The notes below the pieces were generated by a model, which was given only the letters and a program-made list of their open reading frames with translations, did no database searches and had not been told where the DNA came from. This document shows positions 1 to 10,577 of a stretch of DNA of 64,000 nucleotides, piece after piece. Positions within the stretch are counted from its first letter, which is position 1; the number at the start of each line of letters is the position of its first letter. The stretch comes from Methylobacterium sp. Leaf123. Its GTDB lineage: Bacteria; Pseudomonadota; Alphaproteobacteria; Rhizobiales; Beijerinckiaceae. The DNA lies in assembly GCF_001423405.1 (NCBI RefSeq), contig NZ_LMNS01000039.1:306948-370947 (forward strand). Direction: 5' to 3'. A program made the position numbers and the translations under genes.

Positions 1-267
1 CCGCCGACGGAGCGGACCCCATGCTCGGTCGGCCTTGACACCTTCGACCTGCTCCAGGCCGAGATGCGTCTGTCCGAGGCCGAGGGCCTGCTCGGCTGCC
101 GCGGCACCATCGACGCCACCGCGACCATCCCCGGGCTCGGCACCTTCGAGACCTATCTCTGGTCGGACCGCGGCGGCGGTGGCACCGTCACGCTGGTCTT
201 TCAGAACAAGCGCCTGCGCTCGAAGGCGCAGCGCGGCCTCGGCGCCGAAACCGGGCGCGGCGGCTGA
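1..267 (+). CDS. C-terminal part of a small BLIP/SmpA-like protein (5' truncated by window edge)
   Basis: Reading frame 1 is open from the first base to a TGA at 265-267, giving 88 residues of what should be a longer protein. The tail contains a motif resembling a small two-layer fold seen in beta-lactamase-inhibitor-like and SmpA/OmlA-like lipoproteins: F-D-x-L-Q, then L-S-E-A-E-G-L-L-G-C, a G-T-F-E-T-Y-L-W segment and a final T-L-V-F-Q-N strand followed by K-A-Q-x-G-L. An internal ATG at 64 would give only 67 residues and would cut the first conserved helix, so the true start lies outside the window. Family placement rests on motif similarity only; the function is not known. Confidence 0.6.
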   Translation, partial: PPTERTPCSVGLDTFDLLQAEMRLSEAEGLLGCRGTIDATATIPGLGTFETYLWSDRGGGGTVTLVFQNKRLRSKAQRGLGAETGRGG

Positions 268-345
268 ACCGGGTTACCGCCGAGATTTCGGGGACTTTCG
301 GGGCAGCGCCCCCCATTCCCGAGGGCGCGCTGCGGCCGGATCGGT

Positions 346-2079
346 TCAGCGCAGCAGGTTGGACTTGGCCAGATCGAGGATCGCGTCGCCGCGTCCGTTC
401 ATGACGGCCCGGAGCGCGTAGAGGCTGAAACCCTTCACCTGCTCGGCCTGGAGCTTCGGCGGCATCGCCAGTTCCTGGCGGTTCGTCACCACATCGAGCA
501 GGGCCGGGCCGGGATGGGACAGCACATCCTGGATTGCGCCTTCCAAGTCACCCGGATCCTCGACCCGGTGGGCATGGATGCCGATGGCGCGGGCCATGGC
601 GGCGAAATCCGGGTTTTCGAGCGTGACGCCAGTCTCGAGATAACCCGCGGCCTTCATCTCCAGCTCAACGAAGCCGAGGGTGCCGTTGTTGTAGATAACG
701 ACCTTCACCGGCAGCCGCTCCTGCGTCAGAGTGAGGATGTCGCCCATCAGCATGGCGAAACCGCCGTCGCCCGAGAGCGAGATCACCTGCCGGCCGGGAC
801 TCGCTGCCTGGATGCCGATGGCGTGGGGCAGGGCGTTTGCCATCGAGCCGTGCGCCCAGGAGCCGATCAGGCGCCGCCCGGCGGTCATGGAGAGGTAGCG
901 CGCGGCCCAGACCGTGGGCGTGCCGACATCGGCCGTGAACACCGCGTTGTCGGTTGCCGCCTCGCTGAGGAGCCGGGTGAGGTATTGCGGGTGGATCGGC
1001 TTGCGCCCCGGCTTGCCGGTGGCGAGATCGTCGAGATCCTCGCGCGCCTTGGCATAGTGCTTGAGGCTGGCCTCCAGATGGCGCCCGCTGTCGTTGCCGG
1101 TCAGGCGCGGCAGCAGGGCTCCGATGGTGGCGGCGACATCGCCGACGAGACCGAGTTCGAGCCGGCAGCGCTTGCCCAGATTCTCCGGACGCAGATCGAT
1201 CTGCGCGATCTTGGCGTCTTCAGGGTAGAACTGGCGGTAGGGGAAGTCGGTGCCGAGCATCAGCAGCGTCTCGCAGGCCTCCATCGCCGCGTAGCCCGAA
1301 CTGAACCCGATCAGCCCGGTCATGCCGACATCGTAGGGGTTGTCGTGCTCGACATGCTCCTTGCCGCCGAGCGCGTGGACGATCGGGCTCTTGAGACGCT
1401 CGGCCAGTTGCATCAGCGGCGCATGCGCACCGGCGCAGCCGCGCCCGCACAGCAGCGTGATTTTCTTGGATCCGTTGAGGAGATCCGCCAAGCGGTCGAG
1501 TTCGTCCGCGGGCGGAACGGTGACCGGTGCGCGCGGGCGCAGCGTCGCCGGGGCGGACAAGGCGCGCTTGGGCGCTTCCTTCAGCGCGACGGTGCCGGGG
1601 ATGACCACCACGGCGACGCCGCGCTGGCCGACAGCCGAGCGGATCGCCGCTTCAAGGACGTTGGGCAATTGCTCCGGGTCCGAGATCGTCTCGCAGAAAT
1701 GGCTGCAATCCCGGAACAGCTCCTCGGGCCGCGTCGCCTGGAAGTAGTTCAGGCCGATCTCGCTCGACGGGATATGCGCGGCGATCGCCAGGACCGGCGT
1801 GCGCGTGCGGTGGGCATCGAACAGGCCGTTGATGAGGTGGAGGTTGCCCGGTCCGCAGGAGCCGGCGCAGACGGCGAGTTCCCCCGTCACCTGCGCCTCG
1901 CCGGCGGCGGCGAAGGCGGCGACCTCCTCGTGACGGACATGGACCCAATCGATGACGCCGCGGCTGCGGATCGCCTCCGTGATCCCGTTCAGGCTGTCGC
2001 CGACGAGGCCGTAGACGCGGCGCACCCCCGCCTGCTGAAGCGTCTCGACTACGAGATCCGATACATTGCGGGTTGCCAT
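346..2079 (-). CDS. poxB: Thiamine-diphosphate-dependent pyruvate dehydrogenase (quinone)
   Basis: The 577-residue product has the length and domain order of pyruvate oxidase/PoxB: an N-terminal pyrimidine-binding domain with the catalytic Glu in the R-H-E-E-V-A-A-F motif (E51), a central FAD/nucleotide domain with G-C-G-R-G-C-A-like turns, and a C-terminal pyrophosphate-binding domain with the S-G-D-G-G-F...N-N-G thiamine diphosphate/Mg motif. PoxB enzymes oxidise pyruvate to acetate and CO2, passing electrons to membrane quinone, and are typically used on entry to stationary phase. The ATG at 2079 gives a normal N terminus for the family. It is transcribed alone, and rho upstream ends with its own terminator. 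Acetolactate synthase is the main alternative, but the overall sequence looks like the PoxB branch. Confidence 0.88.
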   Translation of the reverse strand: MATRNVSDLVVETLQQAGVRRVYGLVGDSLNGITEAIRSRGVIDWVHVRHEEVAAFAAAGEAQVTGELAVCAGSCGPGNLHLINGLFDAHRTRTPVLAIAAHIPSSEIGLNYFQATRPEELFRDCSHFCETISDPEQLPNVLEAAIRSAVGQRGVAVVVIPGTVALKEAPKRALSAPATLRPRAPVTVPPADELDRLADLLNGSKKITLLCGRGCAGAHAPLMQLAERLKSPIVHALGGKEHVEHDNPYDVGMTGLIGFSSGYAAMEACETLLMLGTDFPYRQFYPEDAKIAQIDLRPENLGKRCRLELGLVGDVAATIGALLPRLTGNDSGRHLEASLKHYAKAREDLDDLATGKPGRKPIHPQYLTRLLSEAATDNAVFTADVGTPTVWAARYLSMTAGRRLIGSWAHGSMANALPHAIGIQAASPGRQVISLSGDGGFAMLMGDILTLTQERLPVKVVIYNNGTLGFVELEMKAAGYLETGVTLENPDFAAMARAIGIHAHRVEDPGDLEGAIQDVLSHPGPALLDVVTNRQELAMPPKLQAEQVKGFSLYALRAVMNGRGDAILDLAKSNLLR

Positions 2080-2316
2080 GCGCCGTCTCCAAACAAAACC
2101 GCCTCGAAAGGCGGCAATGGCGGGCCAACGTCAGACGCAAGCGAAGGTTCGATGGATCGAAGATTTTGTAATGACTGCACAATTTCGCATGCCGGGAGCG
2201 TCGTCTCCGGCAAGATCGTCACAGTGTCGGCACTGGCCTGATCGGATCGGCGATGGCCCTTTGCCGTCCGGGCGGCGTTAGGCCCGACCCATCCCGTTGC
2301 GCGAGAACGTCAGACA

Positions 2317-2354
2317 CAAAAAGGGGCCGGCCGATCGTGTCGGCCGGCCCCTTT
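2317..2354 (-). terminator. Rho-independent terminator of rho
   Basis: There is a perfect 15-bp inverted repeat, 2320-2334 against 2340-2354, with a 5-nt loop. Read on the minus strand, the GC-rich stem is followed by a run of T. It lies about 30 nt beyond the rho stop codon at 2385. Confidence 0.85.
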
Positions 2355-2384
2355 GGCAAAAAAGCCTCGGCGAGAAGGCTCGCC

Positions 2385-3728
<1,344 letters not shown>

Positions 3729-4009
3729 GTGGGGAGATGCAACCAACGAAGGGCGGGGAGTGGTCGGCCGGTTCGGGAGCAGAGCCGGGCGCCGGAGAAG
3801 CGCCCCGGGGTCCGTAGCCGTCGCGGGCGCGCGGCCCGGCCCACGCATCGGTTCCGCTGGGCCAGAAAGACCTCGGAATGCGACACGGCTGCAAAGGGAG
3901 AGCATGGCTCAGTAGCGCGTTTCGCCACCCGGCTCAAGACCCCGCTCGCCAGATTCATCTTAGGGTTTGGCGCGCCTGTACCGCCCGGCATTGCCTCTCT
4001 GTCTTCGGC

Positions 4010-4741
4010 CTATCGCCGCCGCAGACGCACGTAGAGGGCACCGCCTCCGCCGTGGTGGCGGGCCGCCTCCTCGAAGCCGAGCACGAGGCCGCGCAGTTCC
4101 GGGCCCCGCAGCCAGTGCGGCACGCTGCGGCGGAGCACGCCGCGCTCGGAAAAACCGCCGCGGTCGCGGCCGCCGAAATCCTCACCGCCCTTGCCCGTCA
4201 CCACGAGCACGCGGGCATGCCCCGCCGCGCGGGAGCGCAGCAGGAAGCCGACCAAGGCCGCATGCGCCTCTGCCTGATACAGGCCGTGCAGATCGATGCG
4301 GGCCTCGATCGTCAGCGTACCCCGCTCCAACCCGCGCCGCTCCCGACGCTCCAGGCCCGGCGCCCCTGGGGACGCCGGGGGAACGGGCGGATTGGATACG
4401 GCGCTGGCCCGAGCGATCTCGGGAGCGAGGTCGCCGAGCTTGAGCGGCTTCGACGCGACCCGCGGCAGGGCGACGGCGGGGGCAGGTTTGAGTGGGACAG
4501 GTTTGGCCGGAGGAGGGGAGGCGGGTTTCCAGACAGGCTTGGCGGCCGGCTTCGGGGCCGGCTTGGCGACTTTCACAGCCGGCCCCGCAATCGGCGGCGC
4601 GGGCTGTTCGGCCGCGGCGGCAGGCACCTTCTTCGGCTTGGCGCGGCCCCGCAGGGGCGTGATCAGCTTGGCGATCTCGCCCCAGAGATGTGCCTCCTCG
4701 CGCGAGAGCAGGCGCGAGCGCCGCGGCGGTCGCGCGCTCAC
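4010..4741 (-). CDS. Smr-domain protein (MutS2 C-terminal-like nuclease domain)
   Basis: A 243-residue protein. The N-terminal 40 residues are basic (P-P-R-R-S-R-L-L-S-R-E-E-A), followed by a Pro/Ala/Lys-rich linker to about residue 150. The C-terminal Smr domain contains the hallmark I-D-L-H-G and T-G-K-G-G motifs. Stand-alone Smr proteins are proposed DNA/RNA nicking enzymes; the substrate of this branch is not established. Its start overlaps the end of mltA by 4 nt (4738-4741), indicating translational coupling in the Tim44-mltA-smr operon. The long low-complexity linker is usual for the alphaproteobacterial form. Confidence 0.85.
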   Translation of the reverse strand: MSARPPRRSRLLSREEAHLWGEIAKLITPLRGRAKPKKVPAAAAEQPAPPIAGPAVKVAKPAPKPAAKPVWKPASPPPAKPVPLKPAPAVALPRVASKPLKLGDLAPEIARASAVSNPPVPPASPGAPGLERRERRGLERGTLTIEARIDLHGLYQAEAHAALVGFLLRSRAAGHARVLVVTGKGGEDFGGRDRGGFSERGVLRRSVPHWLRGPELRGLVLGFEEAARHHGGGGALYVRLRRR

Positions 4742-5988
4742 GGCCGCGCCTCTCCGGCAGCGGCCTCCGGTGCCGCCGCGTCCTTCGGCGCGTGATCCGG
4801 GGCGGGGGCCGGCTTCGGGATCAGCACCACGAAGCCCATCCGATCATGCAGGTCGCCGGCCGCCCGTCCGGCGGCGGCGCCGGTGCCGACATAGAGGTCG
4901 CCGCGCGCCGGGCCGACGATGGCCGAACCGGTATCGGCGGCCACGACCAGATGGCCGCGTCCGGGCTGGCCCGGCAGCTTGCCTTCCAGCCAGAACGGCA
5001 GGCCGTAGCGCCACAGATTGCCATCGACGGCCATGCTGCGCCCCGGACTCAGGGGCACACCCGCAGCGCCGGGCGGCCCGAGAGCGGGGTCGGTCACCGG
5101 CTCGGTCCGGAAGAAGATGTAGGACGCGTTCATCCGCATCAGCCGGCGGGCATGGTCGGGATTGGCCCGCAGCCACGCCGTCCAGCGCTCCAGGCTCAGC
5201 CCGTTGATCGGTAGGTGGCCCTCGTTGACGAGCAGCTTGCCGATCGAGGTGTAGGGCTGGCCGTTCTTGCCGTCGTAGAGCACCCGTATCCCGCGTCCGT
5301 CGGGCAGGCGCACCCGCCCGGACCCCTGAACCTGCAGCACGAAGAGGTCCACGGCGTCGCGCAGCCACAGCAGCGGCCGGGTCCGTTCGCCGAGCGCCCC
5401 ATCCTCGATCGCCGCGCGGTCGGGATAGGGGACGAGCCCTGTCTCGGTGCGCCGGCCCGCCCGGTAGAGCGGATCGAGCCCCGGCACCGTCTCGCCGGGG
5501 GCGAGGCTGACGAGGTCGTCCGGTCGGGACAGCACGGGAGCCGTATAGCCGGGGCCGGGTTCGAGTGACCCGGTGAGTTCCGGCTCGAAATAGCCGGTGA
5601 GGAAGCCGACCCGGCGCTCCGGCTCCGCTCCAGAGGCCGGGCGGACGATGCGGTAGGGGGAGAACCGCGCCTCGAAGAATTTTTTGGCCTCACCCGGCTT
5701 CACCGCGGCGGCGGCGGCGCAAGCGGCGGCAAGGTCGGCGGGCGAGCCCGTCACACCCTCGACCTGGGGCGGATTGGGGCCGGGCCCGGCGCAGGTGCGG
5801 CGGAAGGCATCGAGGGAGGCGGCCCCGTCATCCTCGCGCCAGCCGGGCAGGGCGGCGAGGGAGACCGGCTCCAGCACGGCTCCGGGCACGCGGGGAGGCT
5901 CGGCCGCGCGTGAGGATACGGCGGGAATGGAAACGGCCGCAGCGGCGAGGACCGCTGCGGCCGGAAGGGAAACGTGCAAACGCAGCAT
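4738..5988 (-). CDS. mltA: Membrane-bound lytic murein transglycosylase A
   Basis: This 416-residue exported enzyme cleaves the peptidoglycan MurNAc-GlcNAc bond with formation of the 1,6-anhydro end. A signal peptide occupies about the first 29 residues. The MltA domain follows, with G-Y-F-E-P-E, V-L-Y-D-G-K-N-G-Q-P-Y and S-I-G-K-L-L-V. The C-terminal 3D domain carries A-D-T-G-S-A-I (D352) and R-G-D-L-Y-V-G-T-G (D364), which should include the catalytic Asp. A Pro/Ala-rich tail ends the protein. No lipobox Cys is evident, so membrane attachment may differ from the E. coli lipoprotein. It sits 12 nt downstream of the Tim44-domain gene and overlaps smr by 4 nt. Confidence 0.9.
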   Translation of the reverse strand: MLRLHVSLPAAAVLAAAAVSIPAVSSRAAEPPRVPGAVLEPVSLAALPGWREDDGAASLDAFRRTCAGPGPNPPQVEGVTGSPADLAAACAAAAAVKPGEAKKFFEARFSPYRIVRPASGAEPERRVGFLTGYFEPELTGSLEPGPGYTAPVLSRPDDLVSLAPGETVPGLDPLYRAGRRTETGLVPYPDRAAIEDGALGERTRPLLWLRDAVDLFVLQVQGSGRVRLPDGRGIRVLYDGKNGQPYTSIGKLLVNEGHLPINGLSLERWTAWLRANPDHARRLMRMNASYIFFRTEPVTDPALGPPGAAGVPLSPGRSMAVDGNLWRYGLPFWLEGKLPGQPGRGHLVVAADTGSAIVGPARGDLYVGTGAAAGRAAGDLHDRMGFVVLIPKPAPAPDHAPKDAAAPEAAAGEARP

Positions 5989-6000
5989 GAGGCGAAACGA

Positions 6001-6720
6001 TCAGCCGCCCGCGTCGGTGGCGACGAGCTGCCAGTTCGGGTCGCGCGAGCCCAGCGTGCGGGCGAAGGTCCACACGTCGGGCACCTCGACGCCGGTCTCG
6101 GCATTGCCGTCGATCACCTTGCCGTCCGCGTCGCGGGTAGCGGTGATGAGGTTCGAGAGGAAGCGCACGGTGATCTGGGCGGCGCGGTTCTTCACCTCGA
6201 CGGCGGCGATCTCCGCCTTGTCGATGGAGATGAAGGTCGTCTCCGCCGTCTCGTTGCGCTTCTCGCGCTCGGAGATCGCCCGCTCGAAGCCCTCGCAGAC
6301 CTCCCGCGAGAGCAGCGCGCGCAGGGTCTTGCGGTCTCCCTTGGCGAAGGCGGTGACGATGGTCTCGTAGGCGCCCTTGGCCCCTTCGAGGAAGGCGCGC
6401 GGCTCGAAGGTGGGTTCGAGCTGCACCACCTGTTCGAGGCCGCGGGCGACCGCCGAGCCCGGCTCGGCGATGCCGCGCCAGTCGCGGGTCGCGGTCTGCA
6501 CGGCCGCCGCTCCCGCCGGGCTGCGGTCGGCGCCGGGCAGGCGAACCACGTTGTCGCCCTCACCGCGGCCGGCCGGCGGCTCGGTGCGGTTGCGCTCCAC
6601 CGGCCGGAAGGGCGAGCGCTCGGTTCCGGTCTTCTGGCCCAGGACCGAGCGCAGCCGCCAGATCACGAAGACGGCCAGCGCCAGGAAAATCAGAGTGGTT
6701 GCGTCGAAGGAATCCTGCAT
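6001..6720 (-). CDS. Tim44/TimA-domain inner-membrane protein
   Basis: This 239-residue protein has an N-terminal transmembrane segment (T-T-L-I-F-L-A-L-A-V-F-V-I-W), a charged linker, and a C-terminal Tim44 fold beginning near residue 90 (F-L-E-G-A-K-G-A-Y-E-T-I, then L-L-S-R-E-V-C-E-G-F, and a terminal W-x-F-x-R-x-L-x-S-x-D-P-N-W-x-L motif). The family resembles the C-terminal domain of mitochondrial Tim44 and is proposed to act at the inner membrane; its partners are not settled. ATG at 6720 was preferred to an in-frame start at 6747 because M-Q-D-S-F-D directly precedes the TM helix. It heads the Tim44-mltA-smr operon, divergent from secB, an arrangement common in Hyphomicrobiales. Confidence 0.85.
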   Translation of the reverse strand: MQDSFDATTLIFLALAVFVIWRLRSVLGQKTGTERSPFRPVERNRTEPPAGRGEGDNVVRLPGADRSPAGAAAVQTATRDWRGIAEPGSAVARGLEQVVQLEPTFEPRAFLEGAKGAYETIVTAFAKGDRKTLRALLSREVCEGFERAISEREKRNETAETTFISIDKAEIAAVEVKNRAAQITVRFLSNLITATRDADGKVIDGNAETGVEVPDVWTFARTLGSRDPNWQLVATDAGG

Positions 6721-7214
6721 CACCGATCCGAATCGTGACCGTCGCACACGTAAGTCCGGCGCCCGTAAGGCCGCCCGGACGGGAAAGGTCCGCCCCCTGA
6801 TCCCGCTCGCCGCGCTCCGGGAGATGACTTCGCGAGGTTCCCGACCGGAGCCGGAGGGTTCGCAAAGCCGGCTCTTAGCCGAGGGCGGCGCGGGGATCGA
6901 CCCGGGAACGGAGACCTTGGTAGGCGCTTGGGTCTGAGTGTCTCCGACTGTTCGAAGTCCGTGACCTTACCGTGATATGGGCGGACCTGCGAGGTATTCC
7001 AGGGAAACGTATAAGACGAGCCTCCGCGTCCCATTCACGCGCGCTGCGGCGGGGGCCGCAAAACCGGGCTTCGAGGCCTCGTTCCAGCCGAAGCGATTGC
7101 CTCCGTTCGGCTTGTTCGCTGGATACGGGCATGGTAGCCGCAGCCCGCGCCGGAGGGGCGCTCTTTAGCGCGGGACATGTGCGCGCCAAAGACGACGCAA
7201 GAAGGAGAGACGCC
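6721..7214. other. Divergent intergenic region between the Tim44 gene and secB
   Basis: These 494 nt contain no ORF I would defend. The sequence becomes AT-richer around 6930-6985, which may hold the divergent promoters, but no consensus -35/-10 pair is clear. A G-A-A-G-G-A-G Shine-Dalgarno at 7201-7207 belongs to secB. Confidence 0.5.
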
Positions 7215-7721
7215 ATGGCCGATACCGCGGCACCGAACGGCAACGGCGCGCAGGGCCAGGATCTCGCGCCCGCGATCAACGCGCTGGCGCAATACGCCAA
7301 GGATCTCTCCTTCGAGAACCCGAATGCGCCGCGCTCCCTGCAGCCGCAGGAGGGCGGGCCCCAGATCAACATTCAGGTCAACGTCAACGCCCAGCAGATC
7401 GCCGAGGCGGACTTCGAGGTCGAGCTGACGCTTGAGGGCGACGCCAAGATCCAGAACGAAGTGCTGTTCGCCTTCGAACTGAAGTATGCCGGCATCTTCC
7501 GCATGCGCAACATCCCGCAGGAGCAGATCCACCCGGCGGTGATGATCGAGTGCCCGCGCCTGCTCTTCCCCTTCGCGCGCCAGATCGTCGCCGAGGCCGT
7601 GCGCAATGGCGGCTTCCCGCCGCTCTATATCGATCCGATCGATTTCGTCGGCCTCTATCAGCAGAAGATGATGGAAGCGCAGGCCCAGGGCGGCCAGCCG
7701 GGCGCGCCGCTCGCCTCCTAA
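7215..7721 (+). CDS. secB: Protein-export chaperone SecB
   Basis: The 168-residue product is a cytosolic tetrameric chaperone that holds precursor proteins unfolded and delivers them to SecA. SecB features are a short acidic/Gln-rich N terminus, Y-A-K-D-L-S-F-E-N-P-N-A-P, the I-N-I-Q-V-N-V-N strand, E-V-E-L-T-L-E-G, and the C-terminal C-P-R-L-L-F-P-F-A-R ... F-P-P-L-Y-I-D-P-I-D-F motif. The frame is open upstream to 6972, but the ATG at 7215 has a strong GAAGGAG about 7 nt upstream and matches the family N terminus. A rho-independent terminator follows about 50 nt after the stop, so it is probably monocistronic. Confidence 0.95.
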   Translation: MADTAAPNGNGAQGQDLAPAINALAQYAKDLSFENPNAPRSLQPQEGGPQINIQVNVNAQQIAEADFEVELTLEGDAKIQNEVLFAFELKYAGIFRMRNIPQEQIHPAVMIECPRLLFPFARQIVAEAVRNGGFPPLYIDPIDFVGLYQQKMMEAQAQGGQPGAPLAS

Positions 7722-7774
7722 GGCAAGCTGTCGGGCTCACAGTCCGATCAGGCTCTCGAGTTCTCTGAACAGAA

Positions 7775-7806
7775 CCCCGAGGCTGACGGCCTCGGGGCTT
7801 TGTTTT
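7775..7806 (+). terminator. Rho-independent terminator after secB
   Basis: A perfect 9-bp stem (7775-7783 with 7789-7797, loop 5 nt) is followed by CTTTGTTTT. Confidence 0.85.
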
Positions 7807-7920
7807 GCATCATTTGTTTGATTTGTGGTGGCTTGTGGCTCTCTGGCCGCAGGGCTCCCGTAACAGCTGTGTTAGCGCGCCGGTCGCAGCCGATTTTGGC
7901 TACCGACCCGAGCCTTCCCG

Positions 7921-8523
7921 ATGTTCCGCCGTCCGACCTTTGTTGCGCTCTTCCTGGCGCTCGGCCTGTCCGCCTGCACCACCGTCGCGCCCAATACGCT
8001 TTCCCCGCAGGACACCGCCAACCTGCGCTGCACCAGCCTGGAGGTTCGGGTCCCGCCCGAGGCCGCGATCCGTTGGAGCGCCGCCGAAGACGATTACCTG
8101 CGCGCCCGCGGCCTGTCGCAGACCGATCCGGCCCTGACGGCCACACCGGAGGCCCGCGCCCATCTGCGGGATCTCGCCGCGAGCCGCCTCAAGCGTGCCC
8201 TGGAGCGCGCGGTCGCACACCGGCCCGAGGGCTCCCGGCCGGTGCGGCTCGTCGCCACGATCAACCGGGTCGACATTCCCTCCGCCGCGCAACGCGTGCT
8301 CATCGGCGGCCATCCGACCGTGCAGGCCGACATCGCTGTGGTCGATGCGCGCTCGGGCGCGCTGCTGACGACTTACAAGGGCGCGATCGGCACCCGACCC
8401 GCCGGCCAGGGCGCGGTCGCGCTGGTGGATGCCGTCATGGTTTCGGCCGGGGCCGACGACCAGTTCGACCGGGCCGCCAACGATTACGCCGACGGCTTCC
8501 AGCGCTGGCTCACGCCGCGGTAG
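7921..8523 (+). CDS. Putative outer-membrane lipoprotein of unknown function
   Basis: A 200-residue protein with a short signal sequence (M-F-R-R-P-T-F-V-A-L-F) and a lipobox L-S-A-C with the lipidated Cys at residue 19. The mature part has no recognised catalytic motif. It carries L-V-A-T-I-N-R-V-D-I-P-S-A-A-Q-R-V-L-I-G-G followed by V-Q-A-D-I-A-V-V-D-A, a pattern suggesting a beta-sheet periplasmic domain of a kind annotated only as DUF in alphaproteobacteria. It is probably transcribed from its own promoter after the secB terminator. Lipoprotein status is fairly sure; the role is unknown. Confidence 0.75.
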   Translation: MFRRPTFVALFLALGLSACTTVAPNTLSPQDTANLRCTSLEVRVPPEAAIRWSAAEDDYLRARGLSQTDPALTATPEARAHLRDLAASRLKRALERAVAHRPEGSRPVRLVATINRVDIPSAAQRVLIGGHPTVQADIAVVDARSGALLTTYKGAIGTRPAGQGAVALVDAVMVSAGADDQFDRAANDYADGFQRWLTPR

Positions 8524-8657
8524 CCGGGCCCCACGATCCGGAGCCTGCGCATCCGGGTCGCGCAGCCGGGCCTGAAGCCCGGCGGCGATGGTGAGCGTTG
8601 CTCTGGGGGCGGCGGTACGCTACGGCCGCCGCCCCCGGCCTCGCCCCCAAGGACAGC

Positions 8658-9911
8658 ATGGCGCCCACCACCCACCTCGCCCTGATCAACGTCTTCATCG
8701 GCGACATCCAGGGCGGGCTCGGGCCGTTCCTCGGCACATGGCTCGCGCAGATGCGGCAGTGGAGCCCGTCGCAGGTCGGGCTCGTCACCACGCTGGTGGG
8801 CGTTGGCACGCTGCTGCTCAGCGGCCCCTTCGGCGCGCTGGTCGATCGCCTCGGACGGCCGCGCCTGCTCATCGTGGTCTCCTGTGCCGCAATCCTCGCC
8901 GGCACGCTGCTGCTGATGCCGGCCCATGCCTTCGTGCCGGTGCTGGCGGCGCAGTTCCTCGCTGCGGCCGGCGGAACGCTGCTGCTACTCGCGGTGACGG
9001 CGCTGACGTTGGGCGTCGTCGGCAAGGACGCGTTTCCGCGCCAGCAAGGGCGCAACCAAGCCTTCAACCATATCGGCATCCTGATCGCGGCCGGGCTCAT
9101 CACCCTCGGCACCGCCCATTTCGGGCCGGAGATCGCCTTCTGGGTGCTGGGGGCCATGGCCGCCGCCGCCATCGCCGCCGCGCTGGCGATGCCGGCCCGC
9201 GCCTTCAGCCAGCGCCGGGCGGCGGGCTGGAAGGAGGAGGACGAGGCGGAGCCGGCTCGCTCCTCCTACCTCCAGATTTTCGCAAACAAGCGGCTGCTCG
9301 TGCTCGCGGTGGCGCTCGCTTTGTTCCAGCTCGGCAATGGCGGCATGCTGAGCCTGCTGGGGCAGAAGCTCGTGCACACGGCGGACAACCCCACCGCCTG
9401 GACCGCCCGCTACGTCATGGTCGCCCAGCTCGTGATGGTGCCGGTGGCGTTGGCCGCCGGCTCCCTCGCCGACCGGCGCGGCCGGCGCCAGCTTCTCATC
9501 GCCGCCTGCCTCGTTCTGCCCATCCGGGCGGCGCTCTCGGCCTTCATCGACGACCCGTACTGGCTCATCACCGCCGAGATCCTCGACGGTGTCGCCTCGG
9601 GCATCATCGGCGTGGCGGTGCCGGTGGTCGTGGCCGACCTCACCTGGGGTTCGGGTCGCACCCAGACGGCGCTCGGCACCGTCAACGCCGTGCAGGGCGC
9701 GGGCGGCGCGCTCTCGGCGTGGTATGGCGGGCTCGCCCAGGGCTGGTTCGGGTGGAGCGGGTCCTTCCTGGCCCTCGGCGCGGCGGGCGTCGGGGCCCTC
9801 GCCCTGGTCTGGTGGCTCGCTGCCACCACGGAGGAGAGCCGCTCCCAGCGGCGCCGCACCCGGCGCGACGAGCGCCGCCGAGCCACCCTCTCCGCGGAGA
9901 AGCCGGCCTGA
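8658..9911 (+). CDS. Major facilitator superfamily transporter
   Basis: The 417-residue polytopic protein has about 12 predicted transmembrane helices in two halves. The A-motif-like G-A-L-V-D-R-L-G-R-P-R between TM2 and TM3 and the corresponding A-D-R-R-G-R-R-Q in the second half mark it as MFS. The central cytoplasmic loop is charged (A-G-W-K-E-E-D-E-A-E) and the C terminus is strongly basic. The ATG at 8658 is preferred to 8598 because AAGGAC sits just upstream and the residues before it are Ala/Arg filler. The substrate cannot be read from the sequence, and no neighbouring gene points to a drug or metabolite. Confidence 0.85.
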   Translation: MAPTTHLALINVFIGDIQGGLGPFLGTWLAQMRQWSPSQVGLVTTLVGVGTLLLSGPFGALVDRLGRPRLLIVVSCAAILAGTLLLMPAHAFVPVLAAQFLAAAGGTLLLLAVTALTLGVVGKDAFPRQQGRNQAFNHIGILIAAGLITLGTAHFGPEIAFWVLGAMAAAAIAAALAMPARAFSQRRAAGWKEEDEAEPARSSYLQIFANKRLLVLAVALALFQLGNGGMLSLLGQKLVHTADNPTAWTARYVMVAQLVMVPVALAAGSLADRRGRRQLLIAACLVLPIRAALSAFIDDPYWLITAEILDGVASGIIGVAVPVVVADLTWGSGRTQTALGTVNAVQGAGGALSAWYGGLAQGWFGWSGSFLALGAAGVGALALVWWLAATTEESRSQRRRTRRDERRRATLSAEKPA

Positions 9912-9978
9912 TCGCGCGGAACAGGCCGCGCGGTCCGGCCGTTCACCGGGCGTTTCTCTTAACGCCGCTGAAGCGCAG

Positions 9979-10497
9979 ATGGCTCGACCCCCGACGGCCC
10001 GTTCCCAGGACGACGCGACCGGCCGCACGATTCACGCGCACGAGCCCCGTGCCGTGCCCTGGTTCAGCGTCGTGTTCGGCTACGGGCCAATGCTGCCCTT
10101 CGTCGCCGGGGCGGGGCTGGTCTGGGTTCTGCGCGGTCCGATGGCCGAGGCGGTCTTCACCCTGACGCTGCTTTGGGGGTGCGCGATCCTGCTGTTCCTC
10201 TCCGGCGTGCGCCGCGGCGTCAGCTTCCGCACAGAGGGCGGGGCGACGCTGGCGCAGATCGCCACGATGCTGAGCCTGTTCCTGCTGGGCTACGGCGCCC
10301 TCCTCGCCTTCGCATTCGGCAAACCCGCCCTCGCGCTCGGGCTGCTGATCATCGGCTTTACCGAGATCACGATCCTCGATCCCATTGCCGCGCGGCGGGG
10401 CGAGGCGCCGCTGTTCTTCGAGCGCCTGCGGCCGGCGCAGATCCCGCTCGCGGTCCTCAGCCTCGCCGCGCTGCTGGCCTACCGCCTCACGCTCTGA
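9979..10497 (+). CDS. DUF3429-family membrane protein
   Basis: A 172-residue integral membrane protein with about five hydrophobic helices beginning at V-P-W-F-S-V-V-F-G-Y-G-P-M-L-P-F. The pattern Y-G-P-M-L-P-F followed by W-G-C-A-I-L-L-F-L-S-G-V-R-R-G is typical of DUF3429, a small conserved proteobacterial family without assigned function. The frame stays open upstream inside the MFS gene, but the ATG at 9979 fits the family start. It lies 67 nt after the MFS stop and 80 nt before csaA, on the same strand. Confidence 0.75.
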   Translation: MARPPTARSQDDATGRTIHAHEPRAVPWFSVVFGYGPMLPFVAGAGLVWVLRGPMAEAVFTLTLLWGCAILLFLSGVRRGVSFRTEGGATLAQIATMLSLFLLGYGALLAFAFGKPALALGLLIIGFTEITILDPIAARRGEAPLFFERLRPAQIPLAVLSLAALLAYRLTL

Positions 10498-10577
10498 CCC
10501 ACCGTTCAGGGTGATTGGCGAAGATCGGCGGCTTTCGTAGAACGCCGCCGATCCTCCGTCACGCGCTCCGACCGGCC